Positions 7,524-15,926 of a DNA stretch of 28,569 bases are shown here, piece after piece; position 1 is the stretch's first letter; the number at the start of each line of letters is the position of its first letter. The notes beneath the pieces were generated by a model, which was not told the origin of the DNA, ran no database searches, and saw nothing but the letters and a program-made list of their open reading frames with translations. A program made the position numbers and the translations under genes. Source of the DNA: AC2028 sp002373595 (GTDB lineage: Bacteria; Bacillota; Clostridia; Lachnospirales; Lachnospiraceae); the NCBI GenBank assembly GCA_946616365.1, contig CAMOIX010000031.1, positions 1-28,569 on the forward strand, in the 5' to 3' direction.

Positions 7524-8609
7524 ATGGAACACAAAAATCCAATCACAAAAGGCTGCGGAAAAGACGAGTTCATAACTATCGGTGAGATCATGCTGCGCCT
7601 TACTCCTCCAAACTACGAAAAGATACGGATGACCACAAGCTTCGAAGCAAGCTACGGCGGATCGGAGGCAAATATCGCCCTTGCTCTTGCAAATCTCGGA
7701 GTTGAAAGTACCTTCTTTACCGTAGTCCCCAACAACTCTCTCGGAAAAAGTGCCATCAGACTTTTAAGAAGCAATGATGTCCACTGCACCCCCGTCATAC
7801 TCTCCACTCCCGAAGAGACTCCTACCCACAGGCTCGGAAGCTACTATCTCGAGACTGGATTCGGAATCCGCCCCAGTAAGGTCATTTACGACAGAAAGCA
7901 CAGTGCTATCACAGAGTATGACTTTTCAAAGCTCGATATAGACGCTCTTTTGGATGGATATACCTGGCTGCACATGAGTGGAATAACACCTGCTCTTGCG
8001 CCTAATTGTAGAGAGCTCACAATAAACGTACTTAAAAAAGCAAGGGAGAAAGGTATTACCATCAGCTTCGACGGTAATTTCAGGAGTAAGCTCTGGAGCT
8101 GGGAGGAGGCCAGAGATTTCTGCAGCGAATGTCTCCCTTATGTTGATGTACTTTTGGGTATTGAGCCCTATCATCTTTGGAAGGATGAATCGGACCATAA
8201 AAAAGGTGATGTCAAAGACGGAATTCCGCTTCAGCCCACCTACGAACAGCAGGATGAGATAAATCAGGCCTTCGTCAAAAGATATCCCAATATCAAATGT
8301 ATAGCCCGTCACGTCAGATACGCTCATTCCGGTTCGGAGAACAGCTTAAAAGCTTTTCTTTGGTACGAGGATCATACCTTCGAAAGCAAGCTTTTTACCT
8401 TTAATATCCTAGACCGTGTCGGCGGCGGAGATGCTTTCGCCAGCGGCCTTATATATGCTATGATGCATGATTATAAACCTATGGATATGGTAAACTTTGC
8501 CGTTGCCTCCAGCGTTATCAAGCACACGATCAGAGGAGATGCCAACATCACCGATGACGTTGAAAGCATCAAAAATCTCATGAACATGAACTATGATATA
8601 AAAAGATAA
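7524..8609 (+). CDS. kdgK: PfkB-family sugar kinase, probably 2-dehydro-3-deoxygluconate (KDG) kinase
   Basis: A cytoplasmic ribokinase-fold kinase of 361 residues. GEIMLRLTPPNYEKI near the N-terminus, ASYGGSEANIALALANLG in the substrate-binding sheet, ISFDGNFRSKLW in the middle and the PfkB signature DRVGGGDAFASGLIY near the C-terminus (catalytic Asp in GGGDAF) are all present. The overall pattern is closest to KdgK, which phosphorylates KDG from hexuronate (pectin/glucuronate) breakdown, but other acidic sugars are possible. AAAAGGAG at 7507-7514 supports ATG 7524. No other uronate genes flank it. It stands alone between a terminator and a signalling operon, uses visibly more C-ending codons than the tad genes, and is bracketed by 25-bp direct repeats, which hints at insertion as a unit. 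Confidence 0.85.
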   Translation: MEHKNPITKGCGKDEFITIGEIMLRLTPPNYEKIRMTTSFEASYGGSEANIALALANLGVESTFFTVVPNNSLGKSAIRLLRSNDVHCTPVILSTPEETPTHRLGSYYLETGFGIRPSKVIYDRKHSAITEYDFSKLDIDALLDGYTWLHMSGITPALAPNCRELTINVLKKAREKGITISFDGNFRSKLWSWEEARDFCSECLPYVDVLLGIEPYHLWKDESDHKKGDVKDGIPLQPTYEQQDEINQAFVKRYPNIKCIARHVRYAHSGSENSLKAFLWYEDHTFESKLFTFNILDRVGGGDAFASGLIYAMMHDYKPMDMVNFAVASSVIKHTIRGDANITDDVESIKNLMNMNYDIKR

Positions 8610-8623
8610 TATAAAGAATCCGT

Positions 8624-8648
8624 TAGACCTTGATGATATAAACCATTT
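8624..8648 (+). repeat. 25-bp direct repeat, copy 2 (upstream of the hybrid histidine kinase)
   Basis: Exact copy of 7453-7477. It starts 14 bases after the kinase stop codon and runs straight into the CGGAG ribosome binding site of the histidine kinase gene, so it forms that gene's 5' untranslated region. Confidence 0.85.
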
Positions 8649-8659
8649 CGGAGATGCGT

Positions 8660-11518
8660 ATGTGGATCTGGATCAACTGCATCCTATTGATGCTCGGAGC
8701 GTTGCTTCAGGCTGTAGGATTCAATTATTTCAACAGACATAAGAAGTACTCTCGCAAGACTGCACGATATATTTATCTGTACAATGTGACATCCGCAGCC
8801 TGGTGTATATCATACGGTGCGATAGGTATGATGACCAACTTCAAAGCTGCGGCCATCGTGCGGATCATTGGCATCTTTGCAACGGATGCTTTCTTTGTAA
8901 ATGAAATCTTCTTCATATCCGGAATGTATCACAAGAAGGGAGAGAATCTCTTCGTGAGGGTGTTTACCTTAGCGCTGTCGATAGCGGACTTTATCCTCTT
9001 TTCAAACAGAAGTGCCAATATTTTCTATAGGGAAAAGAACTGGACCAGCTGGTTTTTCAACCAGGATTATATCTATCTGAGAAATATCCATTCCTTCTAT
9101 ATATTCATGGTCTTCCTGATCCTGCTCGTCATAGGTATCGAGTGGTTTAGGACCGTTACTCTACGCAGACAGAAGAAATTCCTCATCATGCTCTTCTTCG
9201 CGAACCTGATTCTGTATATATTCTCGTTGCCGGATCTTCTTCTGCCGTCACTGCATCTCAAGGCCATCCCCATCTCCGGTTTCGGTGCTGCGGGTTGCTC
9301 CATAGTAGTTGTTTATGCCGCGACTACGCTTAATTCCTTTGGTATAAGGATGGGAAATATTACCAGCAAACTGTACGATTTCATAGATGTAGGAGTTATC
9401 GCTTTCGATAGAGAGCACAGGATCGTTCTGGCTAATCCGTACGCCAGGAAGTCCCTCGGCACGGAGGAGTATACCGAATGCAGGATCGGAGACCTGTTTG
9501 AAACAAACGGATCCGAAGAGATGACCTATTTTGACAGTCTCCTCGAGAGTGGGAGCCATCACAGAGAAAAGGGAAAGGACGGAAAAGTCTATTCCGTTCA
9601 GATGAATATCGTAGCGGACAATTATGGTGAACCGTACTGTTATCTGTGTACCTTTGCCGATGTGACAGAGGGAGAGATGCTGATCCGCAAGCTCGAGATC
9701 GCCAACAATGCCAAGATGGAATTCCTCACATCCATAAGCCATGAGATCAGGACACCCATCAATGCCGTTATGGGGTTCAACGAGCTGATAAAGAGGGAGA
9801 CCAGCGTGCCCTCACTCAAGGAATACAGCGGTCACATAGACAATGCAGCGCATCATCTGCTGACTATCGTAAATGACCTCCTTGATATGGAGAAGATGCA
9901 ATCCGGAAAGCTGGTCATCTCGCCCGAGAGCTATGAGCCTAAAAAGGTGATTCAGAGCGTTTACTTTATGCTCGCACTTAAAGCGAAAGAGAAAGGTCTC
10001 GATTTTATCTATTCATACGATGAGAATATCCCCGGTAAGCTGTTCGGAGATGATGTGAGGATCAGGCAGATCATCATCAATCTGATGACTAATGCGATCA
10101 AGTACACTCAGGAAGGAAGAGTTGAACTCATCGCGGAGAAACGGGAATACAGCGATGATATGATTTCGCTCATCATCAGCGTAAAGGACACCGGCATAGG
10201 CATCAAGGAGGAAGACCAGCCTCATCTCTACGATCTGTTCGAGAGACTGGACCGTGAATCCAATAAGCATATCGAAGGAACGGGAGTCGGCCTCGCGCTT
10301 ACCAAGACGCTGGTCACCATGATGAACGGAACGATAAGTGTGGAGAGTAAGTATGGAGAGGGATCGTGCTTTACCGTTATACTGCCGCAGCGTATCGTAA
10401 ACACAATATCCGGACGTGAGACAAACCCGGCTAACGAAAATGAAAACACAGAGCGACGATTTATCGCACCCGGTGCCAATGTCCTGATCATTGACGATAA
10501 TGATCTGAACAGAGAAGTAGCATTGGGACTCCTCAAACCGATAAAGGTAATGACGGAGCAGGGATCATCCGGAAAAGAGATGCTCAGAATGATAAAGGAG
10601 AAGAAGTATGACCTCATTCTTCTCGATCAGCTCATGCCGGAGATGAACGGATCCGAAGCATTGGCACACATGAAAGAGGACAGGACGCATCCCAATCAGG
10701 ATACGCCGGTAATAGTGATGACAGCCAATGCGATATCCGGTATGCGGGAGAAGTATCTCGCTGAAGGATATGATGATTACATACCAAAGCCGATAGATCC
10801 CGCAGCACTTAATCGTGCTATATGCTCACACTTGGATCCATCGCTTATCGAGTATATAGACGAAGTAATGGACGAGACTCCGGCACCTCCTCTTCAGGCT
10901 ACCGCTTTTCCTTATATAGAAGGAATCGACTGGAAGAAGGCACTCTCGGGTGCTACGGGACCCGATATGTTAAGAGAGATGGTGAAGACTTTCTGCATAT
11001 CCTCCGACGGTGAACTTTCCGAACTGGGCGAGTATTATATAGAAGGCGTGGCCGGAAATAATGACAATATGCTGGAACTGTACGGCATCAGAGTCCATGC
11101 CATGAAAAACTCCGCGGCGCTCATCGGATATTCGGAATTGTCCGAGATGGCAAAGGAGCTCGAGTACGCAGCCAATCGTAAGGACAGGTCATTTATAGCA
11201 GAGCATCATGCACCGTTTATTACGGCATATGCGGAGATCACAGGAAAACTCATAGCGGCCGGATTTGGCGCAAGTGATGAATCGGAGTTTGTGGACATTG
11301 CTGAGCTCATCAAGGAACTTGAGACTGCAGAGGATGCGATGTCCAACTATGATACTGTTATGTTGAATAATATTATGATATTATTGGAAGAGCACAAGTA
11401 CGCATCAGCCGAACTGGGCAAGATGATCAAGGAGCTGCAGGATTGTGTGAAGGATTTTGACAGAGACAGATTCTTTATCATCTCCAAGGAGATCCGGAAT
11501 ATCATAGATAATAAGTAA
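8660..11518 (+). CDS. 7TM hybrid sensor histidine kinase with PAS, receiver and Hpt domains
   Basis: A membrane sensor of about 952 residues. Domains in order: an N-terminal region with about seven hydrophobic helices (to about 235); a PAS-like domain (about 240-340, DVGVIAFDREHRIVLANPYA); HisKA with phospho-acceptor His361 in SHEIRTPINAVMGF; HATPase_c (N box IRQIIINLMTNAIKYT, G1 DTGIGI, G2 GTGVGLALTK); a receiver domain with Asp656 in LILLDQLMPEMNG; and an Hpt domain with His813 in RVHAMKNSAALIGYSE. All phosphorelay residues are intact. ATG 8660 is preferred over 8654 because CGGAG at 8649-8653 needs spacing. The next gene starts 18 bp downstream. The HD-GYP-receiver protein encoded there is the likely relay target, by position. 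The signal sensed is unknown. Confidence 0.92.
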   Translation: MWIWINCILLMLGALLQAVGFNYFNRHKKYSRKTARYIYLYNVTSAAWCISYGAIGMMTNFKAAAIVRIIGIFATDAFFVNEIFFISGMYHKKGENLFVRVFTLALSIADFILFSNRSANIFYREKNWTSWFFNQDYIYLRNIHSFYIFMVFLILLVIGIEWFRTVTLRRQKKFLIMLFFANLILYIFSLPDLLLPSLHLKAIPISGFGAAGCSIVVVYAATTLNSFGIRMGNITSKLYDFIDVGVIAFDREHRIVLANPYARKSLGTEEYTECRIGDLFETNGSEEMTYFDSLLESGSHHREKGKDGKVYSVQMNIVADNYGEPYCYLCTFADVTEGEMLIRKLEIANNAKMEFLTSISHEIRTPINAVMGFNELIKRETSVPSLKEYSGHIDNAAHHLLTIVNDLLDMEKMQSGKLVISPESYEPKKVIQSVYFMLALKAKEKGLDFIYSYDENIPGKLFGDDVRIRQIIINLMTNAIKYTQEGRVELIAEKREYSDDMISLIISVKDTGIGIKEEDQPHLYDLFERLDRESNKHIEGTGVGLALTKTLVTMMNGTISVESKYGEGSCFTVILPQRIVNTISGRETNPANENENTERRFIAPGANVLIIDDNDLNREVALGLLKPIKVMTEQGSSGKEMLRMIKEKKYDLILLDQLMPEMNGSEALAHMKEDRTHPNQDTPVIVMTANAISGMREKYLAEGYDDYIPKPIDPAALNRAICSHLDPSLIEYIDEVMDETPAPPLQATAFPYIEGIDWKKALSGATGPDMLREMVKTFCISSDGELSELGEYYIEGVAGNNDNMLELYGIRVHAMKNSAALIGYSELSEMAKELEYAANRKDRSFIAEHHAPFITAYAEITGKLIAAGFGASDESEFVDIAELIKELETAEDAMSNYDTVMLNNIMILLEEHKYASAELGKMIKELQDCVKDFDRDRFFIISKEIRNIIDNK

Positions 11519-11536
11519 TAAGATTGGGAACCGAGT

Positions 11537-12988
11537 ATGCGTTTTGTACCTGCCAACGATCTGAAAGAAGGAATGGTACTTGCCTGGGATATCATTAATC
11601 CCGGCAAGACTTTCATACTTAAAAAGGGAATAGTCCTTACCAAGGACTATATCAGGCATCTGCGTGAGAAAGGTTATCTCGGAGCGTATATCGACGATCC
11701 CGATTCGGCGCATATCATTCCCGAAGAGTCAGTCTCTCCCGACAAGATCATAGACGGTATCAAATCTGTTGAAAATGTTGATATAGAAGGTATCATGAGT
11801 GTTTCGCAGGGCATTGTTGCAGATATGGAAGCCCGCAAGACACTCAGTGTGGAGATACTGGATCTGAGATCCTTTGATGATTATACATATCATCATTCGG
11901 TAAATGTAGCTATCTTCGCTGTGGCTGTAGGTAAGTATATCGGATTATCATCCGAAGAACTCGTCATGCTCGCACAGGCGGGGCTCAGCCACGATCTGGG
12001 CAAAGAGAAGGTTCCTATCAGTATACTGAATAAACGAGGCCGTCTTACGGATGAGGAGCTTGAGCTCATTCAGAATCATCCGAAGTATTCATATGACATC
12101 CTCTATGAAAATCATGAGATATCTGCTGCGGTAAGGCAGGCTGTAATATGCCACCATGAGAATGAAAACGGAAGCGGCTATCCCAACAGACTCACGAGTG
12201 AAAGGATACCGCCAATGGCGAAGATCCTTCATGCAGTGGATGTCTACGACGCTCTGATAACAAGAAGACCTTACAAAGAGCCATACACTCCTGCAGATGC
12301 GTTGGAATATATGATGGGTGGTAAGGGCATACTCTTTGATGAATTTGTCATCGATGCGATGCTCAAGGTCATCCCTCCTTATCCTGTTGCAACGGAGGTC
12401 GTGCTCTCAAACGGACAGCATGCGATCGTAGCGCAGCAGACAGAGGATCCGTACAGACCCTGTGTCAAGATCATCGGATACGAGACGATGTACAACCTCT
12501 CCAAGGAGGAGTACAAGGATATCATCATTGTCGCAAGCGGTATTGCCAGTCTCGACCACAGCCGAAAGGTTGAGAAACTCAACGAGGACAGAAACCAAGG
12601 CAAGGAGCATACATATAAGATAATGGTAGTGGACGATTCCGCTATCACGCTTCAGCAGGTCAACACTATACTGAGCCCCGAAGGATACGAGATGATACTT
12701 CTCCAGAGCGGTATAGCTGCGATCAACTATATCAGGGAAAAGGGTATTCCCGACCTGGTTATAATGGATATCGAGATGCCCAATATGAACGGCATATCTA
12801 CCGTATCTACCATCAGAAAGATGGGTTACGACTATCTCCCGGTAGTTTTCCTCACGGCGAGAGGAGATAAGGAAACCGTCATCAAGTGTATAAAAGTCCG
12901 CGCAAAAGACTATATCGTAAAACCCGTCAGACCTCCGTATCTGAAGGCTCGTATAGCTATCGCACTCAATGCCGGCCTTGAGAGATAA
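11537..12988 (+). CDS. HD-GYP c-di-GMP phosphodiesterase with C-terminal receiver domain
   Basis: A soluble protein of 483 residues. The N-terminal ~90 residues resemble the DUF3391-type lead-in found on HD-GYP proteins (FVPANDLKEGMVLAWDI). The HD-GYP domain (about 110-300) has HHSVNVAIFA, His152-Asp153 in SHDLGKEKVP and HHENENGSGYP, so the metal ligands and GYP tripeptide are present. The C-terminal receiver domain (about 362-480, YKIMVVDDSAITLQQVN) has Asp411 in VIMDIEMPNMNG, the conserved Thr in FLTARG and Lys in IVKPV. The order (HD-GYP then REC) is the reverse of the common RpfG layout. It should hydrolyse c-di-GMP under control of the upstream hybrid kinase, with which it forms an operon. 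Regulation of the neighbouring tad pilus is a reasonable but untested guess. Confidence 0.9.
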   Translation: MRFVPANDLKEGMVLAWDIINPGKTFILKKGIVLTKDYIRHLREKGYLGAYIDDPDSAHIIPEESVSPDKIIDGIKSVENVDIEGIMSVSQGIVADMEARKTLSVEILDLRSFDDYTYHHSVNVAIFAVAVGKYIGLSSEELVMLAQAGLSHDLGKEKVPISILNKRGRLTDEELELIQNHPKYSYDILYENHEISAAVRQAVICHHENENGSGYPNRLTSERIPPMAKILHAVDVYDALITRRPYKEPYTPADALEYMMGGKGILFDEFVIDAMLKVIPPYPVATEVVLSNGQHAIVAQQTEDPYRPCVKIIGYETMYNLSKEEYKDIIIVASGIASLDHSRKVEKLNEDRNQGKEHTYKIMVVDDSAITLQQVNTILSPEGYEMILLQSGIAAINYIREKGIPDLVIMDIEMPNMNGISTVSTIRKMGYDYLPVVFLTARGDKETVIKCIKVRAKDYIVKPVRPPYLKARIAIALNAGLER

Positions 12989-13005
12989 GCCCTTTCCCGA
13001 AGGGC
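12989..13005 (+). terminator. Short hairpin after the HD-GYP gene
   Basis: GCCCTT and AAGGGC pair around a TCCCG loop, beginning at the base after the HD-GYP stop codon. There is no T-run behind it, so it may be a weak terminator or mRNA 3'-end stabiliser. It lies just before a good promoter. Confidence 0.35.
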
Positions 13006-13014
13006 CGATAAAGG

Positions 13015-13043
13015 TTGTGATTATCCCCCCAATTTGGTAAAAT
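13015..13043 (+). promoter_or_regulatory. Sigma-A-type promoter for the flavodoxin-SCP2/HIT/fumarase gene run
   Basis: TTGTGA (13015-13020), a 17-bp spacer and TAAAAT (13038-13043) match the vegetative consensus closely. The start codon of the next gene lies 42 bp downstream, and no gene overlaps the site. Confidence 0.7.
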
Positions 13044-13085
13044 AGACTCCGTATAGTGCTTTATGGCACGAAAGGAGCGGACGCC

Positions 13086-14075
13086 TTGAATATCAATATC
13101 TACTATGGCGGAAGAGGTATCATTGACGACCCTACGCTTACTGTCATCGACAAGATGATCTCTGTTTTCGACGAGCTGAGAGTCACAGTCAGCCGCTATA
13201 ATCTCTATGAATATAAAAACACTATCCCGACGCTGTCTCAAACGATAAAGGAAGCGGACGGAGTCATACTCGCGACCACGGTCGAATGGCATGGGATCGG
13301 CGGATATATGACGCAATTCCTTGATTCCGTATGGCAATTCGGCGACAAGGAAAAGATAGCGGAGATCTATATGATGCCCGTTGTCATGTCACGTACTTAC
13401 GGAGAGAAGGAAGCGAGACTCGACCTGGTCAATGCCTGGGAGATCCTCGGCGGTAAAACATGCAATGGTCTGTGCGGATATATTGAGAATTCTCTCGATC
13501 TCGAGATCAATCCGAAATATACCGAGATAATTGAGAAGAATGCGGAAGGATTCTACAGATGTGTCAATCAGAAGCCGATGTGCTTCCCTGCCAGCAACCG
13601 TGCGATCAGGCAAAAGGTTGCCCTTCCCAGCAATATCTCGCTTACACAGCAGGAATCCGAGCAGCTCTCAGAGTATGTATCAGATGATAAATACGTCCAG
13701 ACTCAGAAGGAAGATATCCAGGAGCTCACCAGTATGTTCCTCGGTAAGATGGGAGCAGCTGACTCGGGAGATGAATACGTAGAAAGTATACAGAAAGCAT
13801 TTAAAGCAAAGCCCGGTGTAAGCGGATCTTTCAAGATCCACATCGCGGAAAACGGAAAGAATATCGTGATGACGGTATCACCGACAGCGATCGAGTGTGA
13901 ATACGGAGATACCAATAGTGCCGATGTTCTCATGGATATGAATAAGTCGACTCTGGATGAGATAACCAGCGGAAGGATGACTTTCCAGAGGGCATTCATG
14001 TCGGGAGCGATGAGCAGCATGAAGGGAGATTTCAGGATCCTCTGTGCCCTCGATGAGGTCTTGGAATTCAAATAA
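13086..14075 (+). CDS. Flavodoxin-like (NADPH-dependent FMN reductase fold) protein fused to an SCP2 domain
   Basis: A soluble protein of 329 residues. The N-terminal ~190 residues look like the flavodoxin/FMN-reductase fold (NINIYYGGRGIIDDPTLT, then EADGVILATTVEWHGIGGYM, then MMPVVMSRTYGEKEARL). The C-terminal ~110 residues resemble an SCP2 sterol-carrier domain (YVESIQKAFKAKPG, then GDTNSADVLMDMNKSTLDEI, then GRMTFQRAFMSGAMSSMKGD). The start is TTG 13086: AAAGGAG at 13071-13077 is correctly spaced, and the fold begins immediately afterwards. The upstream in-frame ATG 13056 would overlap the promoter's transcription start. This is the first gene after the promoter and ends 16 bp before the HIT gene. 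Substrate and partner are unknown; a flavin-dependent reductase acting on a hydrophobic ligand is only a guess. Confidence 0.8.
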   Translation: MNINIYYGGRGIIDDPTLTVIDKMISVFDELRVTVSRYNLYEYKNTIPTLSQTIKEADGVILATTVEWHGIGGYMTQFLDSVWQFGDKEKIAEIYMMPVVMSRTYGEKEARLDLVNAWEILGGKTCNGLCGYIENSLDLEINPKYTEIIEKNAEGFYRCVNQKPMCFPASNRAIRQKVALPSNISLTQQESEQLSEYVSDDKYVQTQKEDIQELTSMFLGKMGAADSGDEYVESIQKAFKAKPGVSGSFKIHIAENGKNIVMTVSPTAIECEYGDTNSADVLMDMNKSTLDEITSGRMTFQRAFMSGAMSSMKGDFRILCALDEVLEFK

Positions 14076-14091
14076 AAGGAGCAAATGAGAT

Positions 14092-14499
14092 ATGATCAAG
14101 GAAGACTGCATTTTCTGTAAGCTGGCAAACGGTGTGATACCTACCAATTCAATATTTGAGGATGATGATTTTAAAGTGATCCTTGATATGGGTCCTGCAA
14201 CCAAAGGACATGCACTTATACTTCCCAAGCAGCATTCGGACAATCTCTACGAACTGCCCGATGAAACTGCTTCTAAGATAATGAAGCTCGCTAAAAAGCT
14301 CGGAACCGAGATGGTCGATAAGCTTGGTGCGGACGGCCTTAATCTTGTACAGAATAATGGCGAAGTCGCCGGACAGACCGTCATGCATTTTCATCTTCAT
14401 CTCATCCCCAGATATGAGAATGACGGACAGAAGATAGGCTGGGTTCCCGGAAAGCCTTCTGCCGAAGAACTTGCGGCAACGGCAGACCTTTTAAAGTAA
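14092..14499 (+). CDS. HIT family nucleotide hydrolase (HinT-like)
   Basis: A 135-residue cytoplasmic histidine-triad protein. The N-terminal CIFCKLANGVIPTNSIFEDD, the mid-protein GHALILPKQH and the triad HFHLHLIPRYEND (His-x-His-x-His) are all intact, as expected for Hint-type purine nucleoside phosphoramidases. The CxxC pair together with a His may hold a structural zinc. An AAAGGAG site lies at 14075-14081, just before the ATG. The gene is closely packed between the flavodoxin-SCP2 and fumarase genes. The family is certain; the physiological substrate is not. Confidence 0.93.
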   Translation: MIKEDCIFCKLANGVIPTNSIFEDDDFKVILDMGPATKGHALILPKQHSDNLYELPDETASKIMKLAKKLGTEMVDKLGADGLNLVQNNGEVAGQTVMHFHLHLIPRYENDGQKIGWVPGKPSAEELAATADLLK

Positions 14500-14509
14500 G
14501 GATCATTTC

Positions 14510-15352
14510 ATGAGAGATATTGAAGTTTCCGCGATAGAGGATCTTGTAGCGAAGCTGGCAATAGAAGCCAATCATTCGCTTTCGCCCGATATGGTCAGGG
14601 CGCTCGAAGAGTCTGCCGATAAAGAGGAATCACCTCTCGGCAAACAGGTCCTTGGTCAGTTAAAAGATAATCTCCGAATAGCCGGAGAGGATATGATACC
14701 CATCTGTCAGGACACCGGCATGGCTGTTGTCTTTGTAAAGATGGGACAGGAAGTGCATATAAACGGGGGATCCCTCGAGTCGGCAATAAATGCAGGCGTC
14801 AGGAAAGGATATACGGAAGGATTTCTTCGCAAATCGGTTGTCTCAGACCCTATAATTAGGCAAAACACAGGAGATAACACTCCCGCAGTTATCCATTATG
14901 AGATAGTCCCCGGAGATGAATTTACTATAACCATAGCGCCTAAGGGATTCGGAAGTGAAAACATGAGCAGAGTTTTCATGCTCAAGCCCGCCGATGGCAT
15001 AGAAGGGGTAAGAGACGCTATCATCACTGCAGTCAGGGACGCGGGACCGAATGCATGCCCTCCCATGGTGGTCGGCGTCGGCATAGGCGGCACTTTTGAG
15101 AAGTGCGCTGAACTCGCCAAGAGAGCGCTGCTCAGACCTGCAGGAAGCGAGTCTGATATTCCTCACATCAGAGACCTGGAAAAGGAAGTGCTTGAACTGA
15201 TCAACAAGAGCGGTATAGGTCCGGGAGGACTCGGAGGAAGAGTGACTGCGATGGCTGTAAATATACTCACCTACCCCACACATATCGCCGGATTGCCCGT
15301 AGGAGTAAACATCTGCTGTCATGTCAACAGGCATGCGACCGGCAGTTTATAA
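14510..15352 (+). CDS. fumA: Class I fumarate hydratase (or tartrate dehydratase), alpha subunit
   Basis: A 280-residue cytoplasmic subunit that carries the [4Fe-4S] cluster of the oxygen-sensitive heterodimeric fumarase, interconverting fumarate and malate. The cluster cysteines are recognisable in IPICQDTGMAVVFV, GPNACPPMVVGVGIGG and NICCHVNRHATG. The motif KGFGSENMSRVFMLKPADG is typical of the alpha chain. The beta subunit follows 12 bp downstream. An L(+)-tartrate dehydratase (TtdAB) has the same architecture and cannot be excluded from sequence alone; the general clostridial context favours fumarase. Confidence 0.9.
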   Translation: MRDIEVSAIEDLVAKLAIEANHSLSPDMVRALEESADKEESPLGKQVLGQLKDNLRIAGEDMIPICQDTGMAVVFVKMGQEVHINGGSLESAINAGVRKGYTEGFLRKSVVSDPIIRQNTGDNTPAVIHYEIVPGDEFTITIAPKGFGSENMSRVFMLKPADGIEGVRDAIITAVRDAGPNACPPMVVGVGIGGTFEKCAELAKRALLRPAGSESDIPHIRDLEKEVLELINKSGIGPGGLGGRVTAMAVNILTYPTHIAGLPVGVNICCHVNRHATGSL

Positions 15353-15364
15353 TTCGGAGGGATC

Positions 15365-15916
15365 ATGAAAAAACACTTGAACGTACCTCTGAAAGATGAG
15401 GATATAGCACAGCTCAAAGCCGGTGATTATGTATTTTTAAGCGGAACGGTATATACCGCGAGAGATGCTGCGCACAAGAGGATGTACGAAGCGCTCAGAG
15501 CGGGAAAAGAGCTCCCGTTTGATATCAGAGGCAATATCATCTATTATATGGGACCTTCTCCAGCGAGAGAGGGCAGGCCGATAGGATCCGCAGGACCTAC
15601 GACTGCGAGCAGGATGGACAAGTACACTCCCGAGCTTTTGGATCTGGGACTTAAGGGAATGATCGGAAAGGGCCGCAGGACCGAGGCTGTAAGAGAAGCT
15701 GTTATAAGAAACGGAGCGGTGTATTTTGCCGCAGTGGGAGGAGCCGGAGCGCTCATCTCGAAATCGATCACTTCGTCCGAGGTTATAGCATATGATGATC
15801 TCGGAACAGAGGCAATCAGGAAACTCACGATAGAGAATCTTCCCGTTATAGTCGTAATGGACAGGGAAGGTAATAATCTATATGACACAGCGCTAAAAGA
15901 GTATTCAGAAGTTTAA
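15365..15916 (+). CDS. fumB: Class I fumarate hydratase (or tartrate dehydratase), beta subunit
   Basis: A 183-residue partner of the alpha subunit, corresponding to the C-terminal domain of single-chain class I fumarases. It shows DYVFLSGTVYTARDAAHKRM, the substrate loop MGPSPAREGRPIGSAGPTTA, SRMD, and GLKGMIGKGRR followed by YFAAVGGAGALI. GGAGGGATC just before the ATG gives the ribosome binding site. The length is normal. It is followed 10 bp later by hflK. Confidence 0.9.
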   Translation: MKKHLNVPLKDEDIAQLKAGDYVFLSGTVYTARDAAHKRMYEALRAGKELPFDIRGNIIYYMGPSPAREGRPIGSAGPTTASRMDKYTPELLDLGLKGMIGKGRRTEAVREAVIRNGAVYFAAVGGAGALISKSITSSEVIAYDDLGTEAIRKLTIENLPVIVVMDREGNNLYDTALKEYSEV

Positions 15917-15926
15917 GAGGTGTGAA

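Noticed and set aside
9248..9742. A 164-codon antisense frame opposite the histidine kinase, and similar long antisense frames opposite the lipid kinase and fumarase genes.
   Set aside because: They sit in codon-phase mirror of well-supported genes, have no ribosome binding sites and no family resemblance.
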